From: Streptomyces sp. KMM 9044
GTDB lineage: Bacteria > Actinomycetota > Actinomycetes > Streptomycetales > Streptomycetaceae
NCBI RefSeq assembly: GCF_024701375.2
Contig: NZ_CP113910.1
Location: forward strand, 4,836,001 to 4,900,000
Length of the DNA stretch: 64,000 bases
Direction: 5' to 3'
This document shows positions 22,301-29,967 of this stretch, piece after piece. Below the pieces are notes generated by a model, which saw nothing but the letters and a program-made list of their open reading frames with translations, was not told the DNA's origin and made no database searches. A program made the position numbers and the translations under genes. Position 1 is the first letter of the stretch, and the number at the start of each line of letters is the position of its first letter.

Positions 22301-23248
22301 GAGTGCGGCGGCAACTCGCTGATCGCGGTCGGGCTGGTGCACCGGATCAACCGGCGGTTCGGCTGCGCGCTGCCGTTGCAGGTGCTGTTCGAGTCCCCGA
22401 CCATCGAGGAACTGGCCCGGCGGGTCGACGGGCAGCGGGGCACCTCCTCCTCCCGACTGGTGCCGCTGGGCGCCGCCCGCTCCGGCCGGCCGGTCTACTG
22501 CTGGCCGGGCCTCGGCGGCTACCCGATGAACCTGCGGACACTGGCCCGTCGGCTCGACACCGACCGTCCGTTCCTCGGCATCCAGGCCCACGGTGTCAAC
22601 ACCGGGGAGCAGCCGTACGCCACCATCACGGAGATGGCGGCGCGGGACGTGCGGGCCGTCACCGAGGCCCAGCCGGACGGCCCGTACACGCTGTTCGGCT
22701 ACTCCTTCGGCGCACGGGTGGCCTTCGAGGCCGCCCACCTGCTGGAGCGGGACGGCCGCCGGGTCGACCGGCTGCTGCTGATCGCCCCTGGCTCGCCGAA
22801 GCTCCGCACGGTGGGCGGAGGCCGCGCCTCGTACACCGACCCGGCCTACCTGACCATCCTGTACTCGGTCTTCGCGGGGGCTGTCACCGGGCCCGCCCTG
22901 GAGGCGTGCCTGCGGGCCACCACGGACGAAGAGAGCTTCGTCTCCCACATGGTCGAGCACTTCGACGGCCTGGACCGGGAGCTGGTCTGCCGGATCACCG
23001 CCGTGGTCCGGCAGACCTACGAGTTCACCCACACCTCCGCCGAGCTGCGGTCCCGGCGGATCAAGGCACCGGTGACCGTCGTGAAGGCGGCCGGCGACGG
23101 CCCCTCGTTCCTCGACGGCAGCACCGGCTGGTCGGCAGCCGAGCCGCAGATCCATGAACTCTCCGCCGACCACTACGGCATCCTGCGCGAGCCCGGAGTG
23201 GACGAACTGGCCCGCCTGGTCGCCCCCGGCCTCGGCACCACGGGCTGA
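19391..23248 (+). CDS. A-Ox-T-TE peptide synthetase, indigoidine synthetase type
   Basis: A 1285-aa single-module NRPS matching the size and layout of BpsA/IndC. The adenylation domain has YTSGSTGRPKG near 175. Reading substrate positions against PheA gives DAWQFGLIN plus lysine in PLTANGKVD, the glutamine code of indigoidine synthetases. An FMN-type oxidase/nitroreductase-like domain (about 530-870) is inserted after motif A8 (KLRGYRVEPDEI). A carrier domain follows (ECGGNSLIA, Ser near 976), then a thioesterase (GYSFGA near 1103). The start is GTG 19391 behind GGGGGG. Family chemistry is oxidation and cyclisation of L-glutamine, with dimerisation to blue indigoidine. The usual indA/indB partners are absent, so the monomer may be a building block. 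Confidence 0.9.
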   Translation: MEILTEGVPEVPERGTGGAPSLVDLISAQARIRPDDIAVEYRNETLTFAELVGRATQLATALEDLGLRRDDRVGIFLGPSTALPVAVWGVLFAGAAYLPLSPDYPDERIRAMAEDSRAPVLLTEEPLRDRLAALAPPGTVILTPADAATGPRAAGDGPAGSPAPGALAYVIYTSGSTGRPKGVMVEHCSIAHQMRWLGRTYGLGPSTTVLQKTPMSFDAAQWEVLAPCLGSRIVLAGPGAYRDPEALVDTVVRHDVSALQCVPTLLQALLDTDRLPECDSLTQVFCGGETLSRRLAQRFVETLHKCELVNLYGPTECAINASARTVDPSSVADGPSGIPIGTPVDGLAFHVLDERMEPVPPGAAGELYISGVQVARGYLHRPDLTAERFLDNPFSTDPAHAVLYRTGDLVHRKHGDYRFGGRVDRQVKLRGYRVEPDEIRLAIEAHDWVRNAAVLVKDDPATGQQNLVACIELSPREAVLMDQGDHDRHHVSKAGRLQVRAQLSGGGCRDTTDLAGRRCVDLPGRTPTAEQRRRVFARKTYRFYEGDDTRPEDLLALLAARTAGAAPRRPEHLKAVELGSVLRYFGQYTSDERLLPKYGYASPGSLYATQLYLEIAGPDGCAGLAPGHWYYHPVEHRLYLIEAGDGRGSGPGIRFHFAGRRRAIEPVYRNNVQEVLEIEAGHMVGLLEEVLPAYGLDVAAAPYTPEAMHRLHCAEEDHYLGAFDLVPFHADRPDVPVDVYLQVHPGRVPGMTAGQYRYTGGALERIADELVLKRHVIAINQQVYERAAFGITVVSPGPENPRSYLDLGRRLQQLQMNGAGFGFMSSGYSSRTGHDLPAAKRMEAVLRAGGRPTGPSYFFVGGRVSAEQLAHQGMREDSVHMRGPTEMIRADLVELLPDYMVPNRLVVMDRLPLTANGKVDLRALEASPETELAASERPFVAPRTTTERIVRDLWQAGTGQRAASVGDDFFECGGNSLIAVGLVHRINRRFGCALPLQVLFESPTIEELARRVDGQRGTSSSRLVPLGAARSGRPVYCWPGLGGYPMNLRTLARRLDTDRPFLGIQAHGVNTGEQPYATITEMAARDVRAVTEAQPDGPYTLFGYSFGARVAFEAAHLLERDGRRVDRLLLIAPGSPKLRTVGGGRASYTDPAYLTILYSVFAGAVTGPALEACLRATTDEESFVSHMVEHFDGLDRELVCRITAVVRQTYEFTHTSAELRSRRIKAPVTVVKAAGDGPSFLDGSTGWSAAEPQIHELSADHYGILREPGVDELARLVAPGLGTTG

Positions 23249-23316
23249 CCGGCCGCGAACAACAGGCCCGTGTCAGCCACATCGGGACCGCCTCACACCT
23301 GCACAGGGAGACCCTC

Positions 23317-23541
23317 ATGCCGCACGTCAACATCAAGCACTTCCCCACCCCGGTCGGAGAGGAGCAGTCGGCCCGCCTGGTCGCCGCGATCACCGCGGCG
23401 CTGATGGAGAACCTCGGCTGTACCGAGGACGCCGTGTCGATCGCCCTGGAGCCCGTCGACCCCTCCGAGTGGAACGAGCGCGTCTACCGCCCGGAGGTGA
23501 TGGAGCGGCGCGAACTGCTCCACAAGCTGCCGAACTACTGA
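23317..23541 (+). CDS. 4-oxalocrotonate tautomerase-family protein
   Basis: A 74-aa tautomerase. After removal of Met the N-terminal residue is proline (MPHVNIKHF), the catalytic base of this family, and the length is typical of 4-OT/PptA proteins. It lies 68 bases after the NRPS gene on the same strand and is followed by a strong hairpin, so the two are probably cotranscribed. It may tautomerise an imino/enamine or keto/enol product such as the oxidised glutamine ring or 4-aminophenylpyruvate. The substrate is inferred only. Confidence 0.85.
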   Translation: MPHVNIKHFPTPVGEEQSARLVAAITAALMENLGCTEDAVSIALEPVDPSEWNERVYRPEVMERRELLHKLPNY

Positions 23542-23542
23542 A

Positions 23543-23588
23543 GCGCGGGCCGGGACGCCCCGCGCCGCCGGGGCGTCCCGGCCCGCGC
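23543..23588. terminator. Strong terminator after the NRPS-tautomerase operon
   Basis: A perfect 19-bp stem (23543-23561 with 23570-23588) and an 8-base loop start one base after the tautomerase stop. It is very GC-rich and lacks a U-tract. Confidence 0.9.
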
Positions 23589-23616
23589 AGGGCGTTTCCC
23601 ACCGGGGCGTTGCCTT

Positions 23617-23657
23617 CACGGGCAGGGGGCGGCCACGCTGCCCGCCCCCTGCCCGTG
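23617..23657. terminator. Terminator of the leftward CreE/CreD-aminotransferase operon
   Basis: A perfect 16-bp stem (23617-23632 with 23642-23657) lies 7 bases past the aminotransferase stop. With the preceding hairpin it insulates two convergent operons. Confidence 0.9.
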
Positions 23658-23664
23658 GCCGTGC

Positions 23665-24741
23665 TCAGATCCCCTTGCGGAACGCCTCGGCGGTCGCCAG
23701 GAAGAGGTCGTTGCCCCGCGCCTCACCGATCGAGACGCGTACGCCCTCGCCCGCGAACGGGCGGACCACTACGCCGGCCTCGGCGCAGGCGGCGGCGAAG
23801 TCAAGGGTGTGCCCGTCGAGCCGCAGCCAGACGAAGTTGGCCTCGGAGTCGGCGACCGTCCAGTCCTGGGCGCGCAGCGCGGCGGTGACCCGGGCGCGCT
23901 CGCCGACCAGCGTCTCCACCCGCTCCAGCAGTGCGTCCTCGGCGCGCAGCGAGGCGATTGCGGCGTCCTGCGCGAGCTGGCTGACACCGAACGGCACCGC
24001 CGTCTTGCGCAGTGCCGCGGCCACCGGCTCGGGCGCGATCGCGAAGCCGACCCGCAGGCCGGCCAGGCCGTATGCCTTGGAGAAGGTGCGCAGTACACAG
24101 ACGTTGGGGCGATCGCGGTACAGCGCGATGCCGTCGGGCACGTCCGTGTCGCGGACGAACTCGCGGTACGCCTCGTCCAGGACGATCAGGACGCGCGTGG
24201 GGACGGCGTCCAGGAAGCGGGCCAGCTCGTCGCGGCGCAGGGCGGCACCGGTCGGGTTGTTGGGGCTGCAGACGAAGATCAGCCGGGTGCGGTCGGTGAT
24301 CGCGGCGAGCATCGCGTCGAGGTCGTGGGACCCGTCGGCGGTGAGCGGGACGAAGACGGGGGTGGCGCCGGAGATCCGGGTAATGACGGGGTACGCCTCG
24401 AACGAGCGCCAGGCGAACAGGACCTCGTCGCCCTCGCCGGCCGTGGAGAGCACCAGGGACTGGGCGACACCGACCGAGCCGGGGCCGGTGGCGATGTGCT
24501 CGGCGGGAACGCCGAAGTGCTGCGCGAGTTCGGTGGTGAGCGCGCCGACGGCCATGTCGGGGTAGCGGTTGAGGTCGCCCGCCGCGGCCACCACGGTCTC
24601 CAGGACGCCGGGCAGCGGCGGGTAGGGGTTCTCATTGGCGGACAGGACGAAGGGGACGGCGTGGTCCGGCTTTCCGGGGCGGTGGGCGGAAAGGGCATCC
24701 AGGTTCGGCCGCAGACGAGGGCCGTGCTGACGTTCGGTCAC
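23665..24741 (-). CDS. HisC-like aminotransferase
   Basis: A 358-aa fold-type I PLP aminotransferase of the histidinol-phosphate aminotransferase subfamily. It has [13 protein letters not shown] near 33-45, NNPTG near 161-165, LDEAYREFV near 188-196 and the PLP lysine in [16 protein letters not shown] near 216-231. It starts at GTG 24741, 47 bases after the lyase gene. No his genes are nearby. A role converting 4-aminophenylpyruvate to 4-aminophenylalanine would complete the Pap route, and related enzymes do act on aromatic pyruvates. The family is certain; the substrate is inferred. Confidence 0.85.
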   Translation of the reverse strand: MTERQHGPRLRPNLDALSAHRPGKPDHAVPFVLSANENPYPPLPGVLETVVAAAGDLNRYPDMAVGALTTELAQHFGVPAEHIATGPGSVGVAQSLVLSTAGEGDEVLFAWRSFEAYPVITRISGATPVFVPLTADGSHDLDAMLAAITDRTRLIFVCSPNNPTGAALRRDELARFLDAVPTRVLIVLDEAYREFVRDTDVPDGIALYRDRPNVCVLRTFSKAYGLAGLRVGFAIAPEPVAAALRKTAVPFGVSQLAQDAAIASLRAEDALLERVETLVGERARVTAALRAQDWTVADSEANFVWLRLDGHTLDFAAACAEAGVVVRPFAGEGVRVSIGEARGNDLFLATAEAFRKGI

Positions 24742-24788
24742 AGGGTTCGTGCCTTTCTCGGTGGGGCGGTGCGGGGCCGTCGGGGCGG

Positions 24789-26231
24789 TCAGCCCTGTGC
24801 TGCCGGTCCTGTACCTGTACTGTCGGCGCCGTCCGGCCGCCGGGCGAGGGCACGGTCGACGAGCAGCCCCGCGGCCCCGGTGCAGCCGTTGGGGTCCAGC
24901 AGGCCGACAAGTTCACCGTCGGCGAACACACCCTTCAGCTCGGGCAGCCCGGTGAGGATCTCGGCCAGCGGGCGGCCCTCGCGATCGGCCAGGACGGAAG
25001 CCCGGGTGAGGCACTGGCGGGCGGTCGTCCTGCCGATCCGGGGAGCGAGGACGGCGGCAATCCGCTCCGTGACAATCTGACTGCCAGTCAGGTCAAGGTT
25101 GGCGCGCATCCGTTCCGGTCGGACGGTCAGGCCCTCGGCCAGCTCCACCGCGGTGTGGGCGGCGCCACCCGCCAACCGGAGGCACTCGCGCAGCAACAGC
25201 CACTCGGCGTGCCATGCACCCCCGGACCGCTCGTCCTCGGTGGTCAGGCACTGGGTCAGGCCGGCCGCCAGCACCGGCACCTGCAGCGCGGCAGAGCGGA
25301 TCAGCGTCGCCAGCACGGGATTGCGCTTGTGCGGCATGGCGGACGAGACCCCACGGCCGGCCGGGGCGGGTTCGGAGGCCTCCCCGACCTCGGTGCGGGC
25401 CAGGACCTGGACATCCACGGCGAGTTTCCCGAGGGCCGCCGCGGTGTGGGACAGCGCGGCGGCCAGGTCGGCGATCGGGGTACGCAGCGCGTGCCACGGA
25501 AGGACGGGCCGGGCCAGCCCGGTCTCCTCCGCGTAGGCCGCGGTGAGCCGGTCGAGGTAGTCACCGAGCCCATGGTCGGGGACGCCGCCGTCGACCTTCG
25601 CGTACTCCAGGTATCCGGCCAGCGTGCCGGCGGCGCCGCCGAGCGCCACCGGCAGTCCGTGGACCAGGATCCGCCGCAGCCGTTCGGCGGACTCCAGCAC
25701 CAGCTGGCGCCAGCCCGCCGCCTTGAGACCGAAGGTCGTGGGCACGGCGTGCAGGGTGAGGGTGCGGCCGGCCATCGGAGTGTCGCGGTGCTCCAGGGCG
25801 AGGCCGGCCAGGGCGTCGGCCGTGCGGTGCAGGTCGGCGAGGAGGACCGGCAGAACCCGGGCGACCACCAGCATGGTCCCGGTGTCGAGGATGTCCTGGC
25901 TGGTGGACCCGCGGTGGACGTACTCGGCGGCGGCCGGGTCGTCGGCGGCGACGACGGCGGTCAACGCCTGGACCAGGCCGACCACCGGGTTGGCGGTCTC
26001 CCGGGCGGCCAGAGCCAGTGCCCGGGCGTCCAGCCGTTCGGCGCGCGCGGCGCAGCTGATCGCCGTGGCGGCCGTCGCGGGCAGCGTCCCCAGCCTGGCC
26101 TGGGCCCTGGCCAGGGCCGCTTCGGCGTCGAGCATCGCCTGGAGCCACGCCCGGTCCCCGGTGGCCGCTTCCACCGGTGTGCCGGCCCGCACCGGGGAGA
26201 GCAGTCCCGTGTCGGCGTCGCAGCCGTTCAT
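24789..26231 (-). CDS. Fumarase/aspartase-superfamily lyase, likely nitrosuccinate lyase (CreD-like)
   Basis: A 480-aa lyase of the PurB/3-carboxymuconate cycloisomerase branch. It has [15 protein letters not shown] near 119-133 and the superfamily signature [10 protein letters not shown] near 290. ATG 26231 overlaps the end of the flavoprotein gene as ATGA. The same two-gene order, flavin monooxygenase then lyase, defines the aspartate-nitrosuccinate pathway (CreE/CreD and FzmM/FzmL), in which the lyase splits nitrosuccinate to fumarate and nitrous acid. There are no aromatic-degradation or purine genes nearby to support the other members of the family. Confidence 0.82.
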   Translation of the reverse strand: MNGCDADTGLLSPVRAGTPVEAATGDRAWLQAMLDAEAALARAQARLGTLPATAATAISCAARAERLDARALALAARETANPVVGLVQALTAVVAADDPAAAEYVHRGSTSQDILDTGTMLVVARVLPVLLADLHRTADALAGLALEHRDTPMAGRTLTLHAVPTTFGLKAAGWRQLVLESAERLRRILVHGLPVALGGAAGTLAGYLEYAKVDGGVPDHGLGDYLDRLTAAYAEETGLARPVLPWHALRTPIADLAAALSHTAAALGKLAVDVQVLARTEVGEASEPAPAGRGVSSAMPHKRNPVLATLIRSAALQVPVLAAGLTQCLTTEDERSGGAWHAEWLLLRECLRLAGGAAHTAVELAEGLTVRPERMRANLDLTGSQIVTERIAAVLAPRIGRTTARQCLTRASVLADREGRPLAEILTGLPELKGVFADGELVGLLDPNGCTGAAGLLVDRALARRPDGADSTGTGPAAQG

Positions 26232-28189
26232 ACCCCTGCCTCCCCGGTACCCGTGTGAGTGTCGTCGGCCAGCAGGGTCAGTACGGCGGCGGCGATCGTG
26301 TCGGAGTCCTCGACGGTGACCGAGCCGACGCCCGGCCGGATGCCGGCCGCGGTGACCCAGTGCACCGATTCGGTCGGCACACCGTGCACGAACCGGCGCA
26401 GATGGGGGCGGCCCTCGGCGTCGAGCGGGTGGTGCGGCCGGCCGGAGACCGCGACGGCGCCGGTCTCGTACTCCCTGCCGCATTCACCGGGGATCCGGTA
26501 GGGCGCGTACTGGCCGGTCGTCAGCAGGTGGCGCATCAGCCGGTCGTCGGTACGGCGCAGGTCCGGTTCGGGCAGCCGGGCCTCGACCAGTGCGCCGGCC
26601 CGACGCCGAAGGTCCGGTATCCGACGGGAACGCACTTCGAAAGCGGCCCCGCCGTCCGTGACCGCTTCGACGGTCATGCCGGGGCCGACGATCTCGACCG
26701 TTCCGGCCTCGACGAGGGCGAGGAGTTCCTCGATCCTGGAGACGGGCGGGCCGATCGACAGGAAGGCGTTGAGCGGGGTGTACCAGTGCTCCAGCTCGTC
26801 CCGGTGGGAGTTCGCCTCCAGCCCACTGTGGTCGACCGCCAGGCGGATTTCGTTGCGCAGGTCGCGTAGCACGTCGAGGGCCGCCTTGAGCGGACCGCTG
26901 ACGTTGCCCGCCCTGGCCTCGACGACGTCCTGGCGCAGGTAGGCCAGCAGCCAGGTGCGGAAGTCCTCCGCCGTGGCGAACTCCTGGTCCCCGTACGGCT
27001 CGGTGATGCGGTCCCAGTCCCAGCGCTCGGCGGGGGAGACCCCCACCGCGTCGAGCAGACGGACCTTGTCCTCCGCCGAGTCGCCGGTGTACAGGAAGCG
27101 GTCGGTGAAGGCCGCCAGTTCGGCCGCTTCGACCCGGTCGGCCAGCAGGGCGGCGTAGTACACGCGCTCCACCTCCGCGGTGATCAGGGGCCACAGGTGG
27201 GTGCCGAACCGGATCCACTCCCCCTCGTCGGCCAGCGCACGCAGCTCGTCCGCCTTCTCCGCCGTCAGCAGCCTCGGCTGGTACCGGCCGTAGGCGCCCT
27301 TCTCGTTCTCGCCGCGGGCGTGGTACGGAACGCCGCGCCGGGATCCGGCGAGGACGCGTGGCTCCTGCCCGGAGGGGTGGTAGACCAGCCGCTCGTCCAC
27401 CCGCTCGAACGAGCCGCCCCTCCCGACGGTCAGCAGGGCCATGTGGTCGAAGAAGTTGAGACCGAGGCCGCGCAGCACGACGCTCTCACCCGGGCCGATC
27501 CCGGAGTGATCCGTGTCGGCCGGGTTGGCGGGACCGAGGTACACCAGGCCGTGCTCGGCCGCGAAAGCGCCGAACCGCCGCTCCTCGGCAGTGGCCCGAA
27601 CCGGTACATGGCCCTGGGCCAGCACCACCGCGTCCAGGCCGGACAACCGGGTGCCGTCGGCCAGCAGCAGTCTCTGGCGTCCGTCGTGCCCGCCGGACTC
27701 GTAGTCCAGCGCGACCGCGAGCTCCTGGTGGACCCGGACCTCCAGGTGCGCCGGCGCCTCCGCGACCAGCGTCCGGAACACCCAGCCCAGATAGTGCCCG
27801 TAGAAGGCGCGGCTGGGGTAGGTGTCCGGGCCGAGGCGGCGGGCCTCCCCGAGGGCGTCCTCGCCCCCGTCTCCGGGAACGGGGATCGCGCCGGCCGCCA
27901 CGTCCCGGGCCCATTCATAGAGGCTGGGCCCGTCCTCGACCGGTCCCACCAGGTTCACGCTGGAGTCGGCGAACACGGTGACCTGGGAGGTCACCGTGTT
28001 CATCAGTAGTTCTCGGGACTGGTCGGTGCGCCACACGCGGCCGGGTCCCGGTGGGTACGGGTCGACGACGTGGACCGTGATGTGGCTCGTGGACGGGGAC
28101 TTCCGCTCCTGGGCGATCAGGCGTTCGAGGACCGAGAGTCCGCGGGGGCCGGCCCCGACGAGGGCTATGGCTGAGGTACTGCTCTTCAC
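26228..28189 (-). CDS. FAD/NAD(P)-binding monooxygenase, likely aspartate N-oxygenase (CreE-like)
   Basis: A 653-aa flavoprotein. GTG 28189 is chosen because GGAG lies 8 bases upstream and the FAD motif then begins at about residue 9 (ALVGAGPRGLSVLERL). It has a long central region (LRGLGLNFFDHMALL near 240) and the overall length and layout of the CreE/FzmM family. In cremeomycin and fosfazinomycin biosynthesis this enzyme oxidises L-aspartate to nitrosuccinate with NADPH and oxygen. It overlaps the lyase gene, which supports the pair. It is the first enzyme gene after small peptide B on the same strand. Confidence 0.82.
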   Translation of the reverse strand: MKSSTSAIALVGAGPRGLSVLERLIAQERKSPSTSHITVHVVDPYPPGPGRVWRTDQSRELLMNTVTSQVTVFADSSVNLVGPVEDGPSLYEWARDVAAGAIPVPGDGGEDALGEARRLGPDTYPSRAFYGHYLGWVFRTLVAEAPAHLEVRVHQELAVALDYESGGHDGRQRLLLADGTRLSGLDAVVLAQGHVPVRATAEERRFGAFAAEHGLVYLGPANPADTDHSGIGPGESVVLRGLGLNFFDHMALLTVGRGGSFERVDERLVYHPSGQEPRVLAGSRRGVPYHARGENEKGAYGRYQPRLLTAEKADELRALADEGEWIRFGTHLWPLITAEVERVYYAALLADRVEAAELAAFTDRFLYTGDSAEDKVRLLDAVGVSPAERWDWDRITEPYGDQEFATAEDFRTWLLAYLRQDVVEARAGNVSGPLKAALDVLRDLRNEIRLAVDHSGLEANSHRDELEHWYTPLNAFLSIGPPVSRIEELLALVEAGTVEIVGPGMTVEAVTDGGAAFEVRSRRIPDLRRRAGALVEARLPEPDLRRTDDRLMRHLLTTGQYAPYRIPGECGREYETGAVAVSGRPHHPLDAEGRPHLRRFVHGVPTESVHWVTAAGIRPGVGSVTVEDSDTIAAAVLTLLADDTHTGTGEAGV

Positions 28190-28625
28190 GAGTGTTCTCC
28201 GCTCGACGATGGAGGGGGAGAGGGGATGATCGGAACCGGTCCGGTGGGACGGCCGTGCGGCCACCGGGCACGGAGCGGTCGGCGCCGCACGTGGGCGACC
28301 GCGCCCTGACGCCGCTGATCAGCAGGTCAGGTCGAGGGAACGCCAGGGCATCGGCGGACCGGGAGGGGAAGGCCGAGAGGGGGGTGGGGGAGCGCGGCCG
28401 CGATGTCGCGGCCTTCGCCGAAACGCCTCTGCGGGCCGCGGCTCACAAAGGCACCGGGTACGGGATGCGCCTTCGGGACACCGCCGGCACGCCGGCGCAC
28501 ACTCCGGCCCGACCATGGAGGCGGGCGGTCGACGGCGTCGTGCCCGACGGAGCGGGCCGGTGCCCGGGAAGCGACCGGCCGCCCCTCGCACGGGCCGAAG
28601 CCACCGGCCTGTGCTGGAACCGGAC
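28190..28625. other. Intergenic stretch between peptide B and the CreE-like gene
   Basis: 436 bp without a convincing gene. Open frames here are short and have poor ribosome binding sites. One small palindrome (GGCCGCGA, 2-base gap, TCGCGGCC) lies near 28397-28414 and may act as an attenuator between the peptide gene and the oxygenase operon. A promoter for the oxygenase operon is expected but not identified. Confidence 0.5.
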
Positions 28626-28772
28626 CTACCGCAGAGGGCCGGGGACGAGGTTCTGGATCACGTCCGCGCAGACGGAACACGCTTCCGCACCACGTGCCGA
28701 AGCCCTCAGCGTGACAGCATCGGCCGCTGCGGCGATACCGCGCAGACTGCGGCCGGACTCCTGGAGAGCCAT
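28626..28772 (-). CDS. Small peptide B (48 aa), paralogue of the peptide at 171-305
   Basis: A short gene starting at ATG 28772 behind GGGGGAAA (3 bases before the ATG) and ending in TAG at 28626. The peptide begins MALQESGRSLRG, has an Ala-rich middle, two cysteines spaced C-x-x-C (ACSVCADV) and ends DVIQNLVPGPLR. The C-terminal D-V-x-x-N-x-V-P-G-P-x-R and the N-terminal M-x-L-x-E are shared with small peptide A at the other end of the cluster, as is the upstream 57-bp element. It reads into the CreE/CreD/aminotransferase genes on the same strand. It may be a precursor, carrier or signal peptide; no family is recognised. Conservation of leader, ends and promoter argues that it is real. Confidence 0.65.
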   Translation of the reverse strand: MALQESGRSLRGIAAAADAVTLRASARGAEACSVCADVIQNLVPGPLR

Positions 28773-28897
28773 CGGTTTCCCCCAGTGGAAAGATCTGATG
28801 TCGCTGTCATTCGTGGAAGGTTGGGCAAGGACGCTCGGCAGGCCGGAAATCTGCCTTTGAAACCTCTGGCAGCAACTATGCGAACGCTCCGCCGCCT

Positions 28898-28954
28898 CGG
28901 ACAAGGCAGCCAATCCCTCGGATAGGCGCACTTCCGGGAAGTGAGGGATGTAAA
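28898..28954. promoter_or_regulatory. Right copy of the 57-bp cluster-flanking element
   Basis: It matches 454-510 at 47 of 57 positions without gaps and lies 126 bp upstream of small peptide B, as the left copy lies about 150 bp upstream of peptide A, in the same orientation relative to the peptide gene. Here no LuxR gene follows on the + strand. It is a likely promoter or operator for the peptide genes. Confidence 0.68.
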
Positions 28955-28969
28955 GAGTGATGGAAGGGT

Positions 28970-29659
28970 GTGAATCGGGCGGAACCGTCGAGGGGTCGCA
29001 GGGCCTCCGAACCGTCCCCCAGCGGGTAGTGCAGGGCCGGCTCGGAGGCGGGCCCCAGGGCGACGGGCCGTACCTCGACGGGCGGGCGGCGGGCATGGGG
29101 GAGGCCGATGCCCGCACGTCGCGCGCGCCCAGGGTGAAGGCGACCGGTACGGGAGGGGCATGGAGCACGGGCGCCGTCGTGAGGTCGCGGGAGGCGCGTC
29201 GCACCGAGGCGAGCATCGTCGTCAGGCCGTGTTCCACGACGAGGGTCTCGGCGAGGGGCCCGATCGCCTCCAGGGGCGGTTCCTCGCCCTGCCCGTACCC
29301 GAGGGTGAGTGTCACGTCCTGCTCGATCCCGGCGGTCGTGCGCGTCACCCGGATCCACGCCAGCGCGGGCCGGCCGGGGTGCCCCGTCACGAGCAGGTGG
29401 GTGGGCTCGAGGGCCCGGTCACGGGCCAGATCGGTCAGCCGGCGCGGCGACCAGGGCAGGTTGACGGGTTCCGCGGTGCCCCAGCCGGCCGGGGCCGAGC
29501 CGGTGAGCGCGCGCCAGGCCGTCTCGAGCGCCTCGCCCAGCACGGTGTCCTCGTGCGCGGGGAGCGTCGCGCCTGCCTCGGGCCCGGCCGCGTACAGGCC
29601 GGCCAGCAGGGCCCAGGCGTCCGGCATCGTCGGGTGAGGGTGATGACGTTCTTGGTCAC
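28970..29659 (-). pseudogene. Decayed DUF6177-like gene
   Basis: The leftward reading opens with GTG 29659 (VTKNVITLT), shifts frame after about 10 codons to MPDAWALLAGLYAAGPE, continues with GWGTAEPVNLPWSPRRLTDLA, and shifts again near the end to ASEPALHYPLGDGSEALRPL. From memory these blocks match the two ends of DUF6177 proteins of Streptomyces, which are about 450 aa. The middle third seems deleted. Two frameshifts and a deletion mark it as dead. It marks the right boundary of the biosynthetic cluster. Confidence 0.65.
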
Positions 29660-29852
29660 GAGGCTCCCTCCTCGCCGGTTCCGGCCAGCGCGGTCTGGAC
29701 GAGCCGGTGGCCCGCGCTCGCCCCGGCCGAGGGCCGGGAAAGTTTTTCGCGAGGACCGTACAACCCTCCCCGCACCCCGCGGGTCGTACTTGCTGTCGGG
29801 ACTTCTGCGGGGAGACCCGGGAGGATCCGAGATGTTCTGACGGGGGAGGGAA

Positions 29853-29885
29853 CGAGGGGGCCCGGCCATGTGCCGGGCCCCCTCG
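29853..29885. terminator. Hairpin in a gene-free stretch
   Basis: A perfect 14-bp stem (29853-29866 with 29872-29885) and a 5-base loop lie in the 308-bp gap between the DUF6177 remnant and the next gene. No complete gene ends here, so it may be left from a lost neighbour. Otherwise I see nothing in 29660-29967. Confidence 0.6.
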
Positions 29886-29967
29886 AAGTTTCTCCGCGTC
29901 GAGGGGGATTCCTGAGAACGGCTCTGCCCGCCGAGTCGGATGTCAGTGGCGGCTGGCAGCGTGGATC

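Noticed and set aside
24789..26231. Adenylosuccinate lyase or beta-ketoadipate pathway enzyme
   Set aside because: No purine or protocatechuate genes are near and it overlaps a CreE-like flavoprotein gene.
28327..28680. Possible 90-117 aa proteins on the - strand between peptide B and the CreE-like gene
   Set aside because: Arg/Pro-rich composition, no ribosome binding site and no recognisable motif.
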